DNA of 22,471 nucleotides from an uncultured Treponema sp. (GTDB lineage: Bacteria; Spirochaetota; Spirochaetia; Treponematales; Treponemataceae): contig CAJUBD010000030.1 in NCBI GenBank assembly GCA_910584475.1, positions 1 to 22,471 on the forward strand, in the 5' to 3' direction. The position numbers were made by a program, and so were the translations under genes. The notes below the pieces were generated by a model. That model was given only the letters and a program-made list of their open reading frames with translations, made no database searches and was not told the origin of the DNA. Below are positions 14,352 through 21,900 of this stretch, in pieces (the stretch's first letter is position 1; each line of letters begins with the position of its first letter).

Positions 14352-14380
14352 TTGATAAAATCGCAAAAATGTGATATGCT
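14352..14380 (+). promoter_or_regulatory. Probable promoter of the pyrG-lpt operon
   Basis: TTGATA (14352-14357), a 17-base spacer and TATGCT (14375-14380). The -10 box ends eight bases before the pyrG ATG, so transcription would start inside or just after the AAAGGA ribosome site at 14382-14387. Either the message has almost no leader or the real promoter lies further upstream. Confidence 0.55.
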
Positions 14381-14388
14381 GAAAGGAT

Positions 14389-15996
14389 ATGAGTAAATAC
14401 GTCTTGGTAACCAGCGGAGTCTGCTCAAGCCTCGGAAAAGGCGTGGCGTCATCCGCGATCGCGAGCCTCTTTGAATGCCACGGCCTCAAAATCGCGCTTA
14501 TAAAATGCGACCCATACATCAATGTTGACGCGGGAAACATCAGTCCGTACCAGCACGGCGAAGTTTTCGTCACCGAGGACGGCGCGGAAACCGACTTGGA
14601 CTTGGGAAATTTCTCGCGATTTACCGGCGTGGAACTCACGAGCCAAAATTGCATCACAATCGGAAAAGTCTACGACCAAGTGATTCACAATGAGCGCGCC
14701 GGCCGCTACAACGGACGCACCGTTCAAGTGATTCCGCACATCACGGACGAAATCAAGCGGCGCATCCTGAACATCGGGGCGCAAAGCGGAGCGGACATCG
14801 TAATAGTGGAAATCGGCGGAACCGTCGGCGACATCGAAACGATTCCATATTTGGAGACGGCGCGGCAGCTCGTCCACGAATTGGGAAAAGGAAATTCGGT
14901 GAGCATACATCTCGCGCTTGTTCCTGTCATCACAGGCGACGAACTAAAGACCAAGCCCACCCAGCATTCGGTAAAACAATTGCAGGAAGCGGGAATCCAG
15001 CCCGACATACTTTTGTGCCGATGCGAAGTTCCGATTGAAAAGAATCTCAAGAAAAAGCTAGCCCTTTTCTGCAATGTTTCTGAAAGCGCGGTCTTCACTT
15101 CCACCGACGTGGAAAAGTCAATCTACGAACTTCCAGTCATTTTCCACAAGCAGGGCGTGGATTCTGAAATCTTGCGAAAGCTGAAATTCGGAGAAGAGCT
15201 CAAATGCAACATCAAGCCGTGGACGGCGTTTCTCTCAAAGCTCAATTCGCCCGAAAAGAAAATCACGATCGGCTTGATCGGAAAACGCGACTTTCTCGAC
15301 GACTGCATAAAAAGCGTAAAGGAATCTCTCTTCCACGCGGCGGTTACCGGCTGCAACGCGGAACTTTCCGTAAAGAAAATCGACGCGGAAAATTTGGAAC
15401 GCTCGTCGGACATCGCGACAGAACTTTCCGGCCTTGACGGAATTCTCATTCCAGGCAACATGGGAAACCGTGGATTTTTGGGGCTTCTTTCCGCCGTGAA
15501 ATTCGCGCGCGAAAACAAGATTCCGTATTTGGGAATAGACTTGGGAATGCATCTTATGGCCATCGAAACGGCGCGGAATCTCGCGAAATGGGAAGACGCG
15601 GACAGCACGGAATTCATCCAAAACACGACGCATCCCATAGTGAGCCTTCCAGAAGAGCAGGCAGGGCTTTCCACGGCAAGTTTGATGAAACTCGGCGCGA
15701 GCGAAGTAAAACTTGAAAAAGGCTCGAAGATAAATTCTGTCTATAAGAAATCTCTGATTTCCGAGCGACATCGCAACAAGTACACTTTCAATCCGCGATA
15801 CAAAGACGCTCTCGAAGAATTGGGACTGACGGTTTCCGCAATTTGCCCTGCCGACGGACAAGTGGAGGCTTTAGAATGGAAAGAGCATCCGTGGGGAATC
15901 GGAGTGCAGTTCCATCCTGAATTCGTCTCGCGTCCCACGAAGCCGCATCCGCTTTTTACGGCATTCGTCGCGGCGGCGGCCGAGAGAAAAAAATGA
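14389..15996 (+). CDS. pyrG: CTP synthase lacking the glutaminase nucleophile
   Basis: 535 residues, full length. It converts UTP to CTP. The synthetase domain is intact: SSLGKG P-loop (13-18), DPYINVDAGNISPYQHGEVF (41-60), TEDGAETDLDLG (62-73), EIGGTVGDIE (141-150) and the UTP-binding KTKPTQHSVKQLQ. The C-terminal GATase domain keeps GVQFHPEF (His509, Glu511) and SERHR, but the nucleophile elbow reads GIDLGMH instead of the canonical GICLGMQ, putting Asp384 (codon GAC at 15538) in place of Cys. The oxyanion segment PGNMG also departs from PGGFG. Glutamine hydrolysis should be lost, so the enzyme probably depends on free ammonia. The start is preceded by AAAGGA. It overlaps lptC by ATGA. Confidence 0.95.
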   Translation: MSKYVLVTSGVCSSLGKGVASSAIASLFECHGLKIALIKCDPYINVDAGNISPYQHGEVFVTEDGAETDLDLGNFSRFTGVELTSQNCITIGKVYDQVIHNERAGRYNGRTVQVIPHITDEIKRRILNIGAQSGADIVIVEIGGTVGDIETIPYLETARQLVHELGKGNSVSIHLALVPVITGDELKTKPTQHSVKQLQEAGIQPDILLCRCEVPIEKNLKKKLALFCNVSESAVFTSTDVEKSIYELPVIFHKQGVDSEILRKLKFGEELKCNIKPWTAFLSKLNSPEKKITIGLIGKRDFLDDCIKSVKESLFHAAVTGCNAELSVKKIDAENLERSSDIATELSGLDGILIPGNMGNRGFLGLLSAVKFARENKIPYLGIDLGMHLMAIETARNLAKWEDADSTEFIQNTTHPIVSLPEEQAGLSTASLMKLGASEVKLEKGSKINSVYKKSLISERHRNKYTFNPRYKDALEELGLTVSAICPADGQVEALEWKEHPWGIGVQFHPEFVSRPTKPHPLFTAFVAAAAERKK

Positions 15997-16670
15997 CTTT
16001 CAAAAAACGCCGCGCAAAAAAAAATTATTTTTTCGCCGACAAAAAAATCCGCGCATTTTGCGAACGGAATGCGGACGCATTTTCAAAGCGTTTAAATCTC
16101 GCGCCGCACATTTTCCTTGCGACAATTTGTTTCGCGTTTTTCTCAGGCTGTTCGGTGGATTACGGCACGGTTTCAGAAAGCGAGGACTTTGTTCCAGAAC
16201 TGATGCTGGACTACGCGCGTTTTTCACGAATCGAAAACGGTCAGACCACCGCGCAGGTCTCAAGCGAGCGGCTCGAAGAATTCAAAGGCTCGGGAAAAGT
16301 TTTCGCGCAAAACATTCAGTTCGAGACGAAAAACTCAGACGGCGAGACGACCGCCACAGGCAACGCGGGACTTATGAGCGCGGACACGGACGCGGAGATT
16401 TATGAATTTTTCGACGGAATCAAAATCCGAAGCGAAACGCACAACGTGAACATTTCAGGCGAAAGCCTAAAATGGAACGGCAAGACGGAACAACTCGTCG
16501 GCGAACGCGGAAAGGAAATCACGATCGAAAAGGACGGCGTTTCTTTGAGCGGACAAGATTTTTCCGCCAGCGCGGTAAGCGAGCAATTTTCGTTCGGCGC
16601 GGAAGTCCACGGAATTTACATTGACAAAGAAAAAACGGAAAGAACAGAGGAAGCAACCGAAAACGAGTAA
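15993..16670 (+). CDS. lptC: LptC-like lipoprotein of the LPS-transport bridge
   Basis: 225 residues. A hydrophobic stretch ends in a lipobox, FFSGC (Cys53), so this LptC appears to be a lipoprotein rather than a single-span membrane protein. The n-region before it is unusually long (about 37 residues, Lys/Arg-rich), yet no alternative start lies before the hydrophobic core. The rest is beta-rich with the LptC/LptA jellyroll pattern (YARFSRIENGQTTAQVSSER, GSGKVFAQNIQFET, ISGESLKWNGKTEQLVGE). It overlaps pyrG by four bases and precedes lptA and lptB. LptC connects the LptB2FG transporter to LptA in the periplasm. The call rests on pattern and order. Confidence 0.75.
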   Translation: MTFKKRRAKKNYFFADKKIRAFCERNADAFSKRLNLAPHIFLATICFAFFSGCSVDYGTVSESEDFVPELMLDYARFSRIENGQTTAQVSSERLEEFKGSGKVFAQNIQFETKNSDGETTATGNAGLMSADTDAEIYEFFDGIKIRSETHNVNISGESLKWNGKTEQLVGERGKEITIEKDGVSLSGQDFSASAVSEQFSFGAEVHGIYIDKEKTERTEEATENE

Positions 16671-16674
16671 AGAT

Positions 16675-17502
16675 TTGAAGGCGAAAAGATTCTCGAAAAA
16701 GACAGCGCATTTTCTCGTATCATTCTTCGCGATATTTTTTTTCGCCGCGAGCGCGTTCGCAGAAAAAATTTCTTTTTCCGCGCGCACAATGAGCGGACGC
16801 GCCGGCTCGAAGGAAGACACCACGGAACTTTCGGGCAACGCGAGCGTAGTCACCGAATCCATAGAAGTGAAAGCCGACTCAATCCAACTGAGCGGAAAGG
16901 AATTCCGCTACGTCAGCGCGAGCGGCAAAATCAGCGGAATCCACAAAGAATCGAATTTGGAATTTTCCGCCGACAATTTGAAATACGACCGCGAGATGAA
17001 AGTCGTAACGCTTTCGGGCAACGTGAGCCTCACGGACATCGACAACGACGTGAAGGCCGCCGCGCAAATCATCGAATACAATTCCGAGACCGACATCGCG
17101 GTCTTGCAAATCGACGTTCGCCTCGAGCAGAAAAAAAATGTCTGCACGAGCGCGTATGCCATTTACCGAAAAAAAGAGCAGATGCTCGAGCTAAACGGCA
17201 GTGCGAAAGTCGTGCAGGATGACGACACTTTCAGCGCGCAGGCAATCACGTTCAACATGGACACGGAAGAAATCCTTATGGAAGGAAACGTGCGCGGCTC
17301 TGTCACGGACGACGGCAAAAAAGATTCTCAAGAAAAAAATTCCGATGAAAAAATTTCAAATGAAAATCCGCCGCCGCAAGAAAATTCACTCGATGAAAAT
17401 TCCGGCAAGGAAAATTCATCGCCGAAAAATTCCGCCGCAGACGAGCAAATTGACGGCGCGGAAACAGAAAGCGAAAATTCTTCAGGGGAAAACGATGAAT
17501 GA
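16675..17502 (+). CDS. lptA: LptA/OstA-like periplasmic protein
   Basis: About 275 residues from a TTG at 16675, which gives a normal signal peptide (KRFSKKTAHFLVSFFAIFFF, cleavage after AFA). A TTG at 16621 would add 18 basic residues and overlap lptC by 50 bases; either is possible and there is no ATG. The mature part has the OstA-like jellyroll pattern: TELSGNASVVTESIEVKADS, NLKYDREMKVVTLSGNVSL, ELNGSAKVVQDDDTFSAQAI, EEILMEGNVRGSV. LptA bridges the periplasm for lipopolysaccharide or a related glycolipid. Odd feature: the last about 65 residues are a low-complexity Asn/Ser/Glu/Lys-rich tail, absent from typical LptA. It overlaps lptB by eight bases. Confidence 0.8.
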   Translation: MKAKRFSKKTAHFLVSFFAIFFFAASAFAEKISFSARTMSGRAGSKEDTTELSGNASVVTESIEVKADSIQLSGKEFRYVSASGKISGIHKESNLEFSADNLKYDREMKVVTLSGNVSLTDIDNDVKAAAQIIEYNSETDIAVLQIDVRLEQKKNVCTSAYAIYRKKEQMLELNGSAKVVQDDDTFSAQAITFNMDTEEILMEGNVRGSVTDDGKKDSQEKNSDEKISNENPPPQENSLDENSGKENSSPKNSAADEQIDGAETESENSSGENDE

Positions 17503-18409
17503 TTTTTTTGAAAAGTCAGAATCATCTTCGCAGGAAAAAAACGAAGTCGAAAGAAATCCGCAGACGGAAAATTCATCGCAAGAAAATTCGCAAGAGCAAA
17601 GCGCGGCGCAAAAAAGCGAAAATGAAAACATGGCGCAGGATTACGCTTCCCCTCCCCCGCCTGCTACGCCTTCAGAAAAAATCACGCACACGCTTCGCGC
17701 TAACAGCCTTTACAAATCTTTCGGCAAAAAGCAAGTGGTAAAGGGCGTGGACTTTTTCGTGAACACGGGCGAAGTGCTCGGACTTCTCGGGCCGAACGGC
17801 TCCGGAAAAACCACTTCGTTCTATATGACAATCGGCTTTTACAAACCGACGAGCGGCGAGATTTTTTTGGACAAAAGCCGCCTCACGCACCTTCCAATGT
17901 ACAAGCGCGCACAGATGGGAATTTCGTATCTGCCGCAAGAACCTTCGGTTTTCCGAAAACTCACCGTGGAAGAAAACATTTGGGCGATTTTGGAACGCCG
18001 CAAAGATTTGACGAAAGCGCAAAAAAAATCTATGCTCGAAGAACTAATCGATGAATTTTCAATCGCGAAAATCCGCCGCCAATTCGCCTACACGCTTTCA
18101 GGCGGAGAACGCCGACGAACGGAAATCGCCCGCTCGCTCGCCATCGACCCGAAATTCCTTTTGCTCGACGAGCCATTCGCAGGAATCGATCCAATCGCCG
18201 TGGCGGACTTGAAAAAAATGATTTCGATTTTGAAGAACCGCGGAATCGGAATTCTCATCACCGATCACAATGTCCGCGACACGCTTGAAATCACCGACCG
18301 CGCCATCATCATAAACAACGGCGAAATCATAACGCAAGGAAGCCGCGAAGAAATCCTGCACGACGAAAAGGCGCGCGAATTTTATTTGGGCACGGATTTT
18401 TCAATGTAG
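17495..18409 (+). CDS. lptB: LptB, ATPase of the LPS-export ABC transporter, with N-terminal extension
   Basis: 304 residues. The ABC domain (from about residue 63) is complete: Walker A GPNGSGKTT (99-107), Q-loop Gln148, signature LSGGERRR (201-208), Walker B FLLLDEP (221-227) and H-loop His258. LptB-type features include RLTHLPMYKRAQMGISYLPQ, SVFRKLTVEENI and FAGIDPIAV. It powers extraction of LPS-like lipid with LptFG, which are not in the window. The ATG at 17495 is preceded by AGGGGAA and overlaps the lptA end. Usual LptB is about 240 residues; here about 60 Gln/Ser/Glu/Asn-rich residues precede the domain, similar in style to the LptA tail. A frame open upstream to 17201 lies within lptA and is not coding. 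Confidence 0.9.
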   Translation: MNDFFEKSESSSQEKNEVERNPQTENSSQENSQEQSAAQKSENENMAQDYASPPPPATPSEKITHTLRANSLYKSFGKKQVVKGVDFFVNTGEVLGLLGPNGSGKTTSFYMTIGFYKPTSGEIFLDKSRLTHLPMYKRAQMGISYLPQEPSVFRKLTVEENIWAILERRKDLTKAQKKSMLEELIDEFSIAKIRRQFAYTLSGGERRRTEIARSLAIDPKFLLLDEPFAGIDPIAVADLKKMISILKNRGIGILITDHNVRDTLEITDRAIIINNGEIITQGSREEILHDEKAREFYLGTDFSM

Positions 18410-18432
18410 AAAATCACTCGGCGCAGATTGCT

Positions 18433-18505
18433 CCACATTGTCATTGCGAGCCGTCGCAAGACGGCGCGGCAATCTATAAGCCGAGAGTGTAGATTGCTTC
18501 GGGCT
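18433..18505. repeat. Dispersed hairpin repeat (CATTGTCATTG family), copy 2
   Basis: Starts with CATTGTCATTG, forms ATTGCGAGCCGTC-GCAA-GACGGC...GCAAT and then GCAATCTA (18469-18476) against TAGATTGC (18490-18497). It ends in GGGCTAAAGCCGTTTTATTT, which could itself act as a short terminator for the lpt operon. Related to the copy at 13971-14050. Between here and 18568 I see no gene. Confidence 0.65.
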
Positions 18506-18568
18506 AAAGCCGTTTTATTTCGCTTGATAGGCTCGCGATGGATCTTGAAAGCTGTTGATTTTAAATGC

Positions 18569-18967
18569 TCATTTTTTCCGCATATACCCATCCTGCCCTA
18601 TTTCCCATCCGCTGTTGGTAAGAGTAAACTGGTTGTAGTGACTTGAAACCAATGATGATGCACCGTCAAGGATTACAGTTTGTGCGGACACATCATTGGC
18701 ATAAATATCTGCGACATTGGATTGAGAAAGTGCACCTGTAATCGTAATATGTTGTTTATCGTTGCGAAGGTAAATTTCGCCAGCGATTTTCGCGCTTCCC
18801 GAAAGTTCAAGTTTTCCTTGCCAAATACAAATTCCCTCTCCAGTATTTTTTGTGCTGGTGTTGCCCGATATGATTACGGACAAATCGGAAATTCTTACTG
18901 TCGAAGCACCGTCTTGACTGCTGCTCCCATCGCCGCCTTCAATGGTGAACGTGCCGCTCTTGACCAA
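18569..18967 (-). pseudogene. Displaced C-terminal module of the beta-helix surface protein
   Basis: 132 codons continuing the repeat pattern of the large protein upstream: KSGTFTIEGG, ISGNTSTKNTGEGICIWQG. They end in a terminal cap with NSGWEIGQDGYMRKK that parallels the internal cap of the first module (SEDGWAISAEGKLVECPPD). It is in a different frame from the large protein and has only a TTG start without a ribosome site. Deleting one C within 18971-18977 would make GGCGGCGTT, the normal repeat sequence, and restore the frame, although the TGA at 18987-18989 would remain. It is therefore probably an untranslated tail of that gene. Confidence 0.65.
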
Positions 18968-18986
18968 AACGCGCGCCTTTAGTCAC

Positions 18987-21900
18987 TCACCCTATTGTGC
19001 CGCCTGTCTGTGTCCAGCTACTGCCGGCTACGTTGTTGGCGGAAGCAGATGATGCCGTATTGCCCGTGATTGTGCCGCCACTCATTTCGAATGTAATTAC
19101 GTTATACACGCCGCCGCCACTACTGCCTGCCGTATTGCCGCTGATTGTGCCGCCTTCCATATAGAATTTTCTGCTGTAGACACCGCCGCCTTGCCCTATC
19201 GAGGTGTTATTTGTGATTTCTCCGTTTTCTTTTAGCGTGAATGTTCCTGCGTAAACATGAACGCCGCCACCATTCCTTTTCGAAGTGTTACCGCTGATTT
19301 TTCCGCCGGTCATCGTGAACGTTCTATCGGTGTAAACTCCGCCACCGCCGCCGTCCGATTCGTTACCGCTGATTTCTCCGCCTGTCATTTTGAAGTCTCC
19401 GCCAACCTGCATAACTCCGCCACCGTTGTTTTTGCCACTGATGTTTTGTCCGGTTGCTCTGTTGTTGCTTATTTTTCCGCTGCTCATGATGAAAAATGCG
19501 GTGTTGATGCAAACTCCGCCGCCGTCATTGCCGGCCGTGTTTCCGCTGATTTCGCCTCCGACCAAATAAAATGATGCTTGAGAGTAAACTCCACCGCCAT
19601 CTCCTGTCGCACGATTCCCTGAAACGACCGCACCCTGGCCGAGCCTAACCTCGCCTCTTTCGAGGTAAATGCCGCCGCCTTTGGTCGCACTGCCGTTCGT
19701 GATTTTGACGTTCTTTATTTCAACAGTTGCGGCACAACTTACGGTAAGAACGCTGCCCGTGCTGTTTCCGTCCAAGATGTCGCTCGCAGAGGAAGTGCCT
19801 GTAATCAGAACTCTTGCCGCTGGAAGTCCAAATGCTATGGTTGTCGTGCCGCTCACAGTTCCCGAAATGTGTACTGTGTACGAAACGGTCGAGCTACCTG
19901 CCACCTTAATAAGGTCAAACGCCTTTTGCAGGGTCTTGTACGGAGCAGAAGCTGTGCCGCTTCCTGTGTCGTCGTTTCCTGTTGAGCTAACGTAAATGTC
20001 CGGGGGACATTCCACAAGTTTTCCTTCCGCACTGATTGCCCAGCCGTCCTCCGACAACGCGAACTTCTTGTGGTTGTCGGCGAGCGTCGTAGCCGCGCCC
20101 GAAAGCACTTGCTTTCCTATCGCGTAAGCGTACGGCGTTATTGTTGCGACGGGAGTTGTTCCAGTGAGCGCATTCACGATTTGAATTGTGGGCACGGCTG
20201 TTGTCGTTGTATCGTCATACAGGTAGACATCGTCGTCGCTTGCAAAGCGCGCAGAACTGCCCATCTCCATTGTGCTGCCTTCAGCGACGAACGCGCCGTT
20301 GCCATTTTGTGCCGTGTTTCCGCTGAACGTGCCGCCTGACATTGTAAATCGTGAGCCTACTATAGCATAAATTCCGCCGCCGCCGGAATCGTCGGTAGTG
20401 CCGGTGGCTTTGTTGCTCGTGATTGTGCCGCCTTCCATGGTGAACGTTCCGCTGTTGACGTATACGCCCCCTCCGTTGGTTGTCGCCTCGTTGGTGCTGA
20501 CTGTGCCGCCTTTCATGATGAGCGTGTCGCTTGAGTACACGCCGCCCCCGGTACCTGTAGATGTGTTTCCGCTGATTTCGCCGCCTGCAATGGTGAACGT
20601 GCCGCTCTTGAGCGAAACGCCGCCGCCGTGACCGCCGCTCGCATACGTTACCTTGTTGCCGCTGATTTTCGCCGTCCCCGACATAGTGAACGCCGTGCCT
20701 TTGAAGTACACGCCGCCGCCCGCACATTTCGCCGTGTTGTCGCTGATTTCGCCGCCGCTCATTGTGAACGAGCCGCTTTCGAAGCACACGCCGCCCCCGT
20801 TGGGAGTTGCCGTTTCATCGGTTGTCGCTGTGTTGCTGCTGATTGTACCGCCGGTCATTGTGAAACTGCCTTTACAGTCGTTATAAGTTGTGCCGTTTAT
20901 AATGTATGTTGTTGAGTTGTAGACTCCGCCTCCGCCTCTTGTGGCGGTATTATTGCTGATTTCGCCGCCGTTCTGTATGAGCGTGCCTAAATTATATACG
21001 CCGCCGCCGTACTCGCTGGCGGTGTTGTTCGTGATTGTGCCACCGGTGATGGTAACATTGCCTGTACCGCTCGTACACCGAATACCAATACCGCCACCGG
21101 ATTTCGCCGCGTTTCCGCTGATTGTACCACCGTTCATTGTGAGTGTGCCGGATTGGTTCACATACACGCCGCCGCCCCAATAAACAGCCTTATTATCGGA
21201 AATTGTTCCGTTTTCCAAAGTAACATTGCCACTTTGGATTTTAATGCCGCCGCCGTTGTTTTCCGCAGTTGAGCCTTCTATCTTGTTACCGGAAATCTCC
21301 GCTCCGCCGGTAATAACAAGTTTTCCGCCAATATTGGTAATGCCGCCGCCCACAATTGATGAACAGCCGGTAATTCTTCCGCCGGAAAGCGTGAGGGTGC
21401 CGCTTTGGTTGTTAATTCCGCCGCCGCCGTCACGGTAATCTCTATACTCAGTAGCAAGCGTCTTGCAGCCAGTGATGGTGCAGTCTGTAAGCGTTGCGAT
21501 GGCAGGGGAAGCACCGGAAGCACTGGTTTCGTAATTTTCGATGCCACCTCCCTCGCTACCTCTTGCTATGCAGTTTTCAACCGTTACGCCTGTACAAGTT
21601 AATGTTCCACCTATATTTATTATTCCTCCGGCTGTGCCTGACACGCAGTCTTTGATTTTGCCGCCTTCTATGGTGAGAGTGCCGCTATTGCATATTCCTC
21701 CGCCATTGTTCTTTGCATCAGGGCTTGCAATGTCGCCGCCGCCGGTAATGTTCACGTTCGTAAGTTTGAGCGTTCCTGCCTTGTTGTAGATGCCGCCGCC
21801 ATTTTTGGTAGCCGTGTTTCCGCTGATTGTGCCGCCGTCCATCGTGAACGTGCCCCTGCTATATACCCCTCCACCACCGTATGTGGAGGAGTATGCGTTA

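Noticed and set aside
17201..17494. 98-codon N-terminal extension of LptB
   Set aside because: It lies entirely inside lptA in another frame, is Lys/Arg-rich, and the ATG at 17495 has a strong ribosome site.
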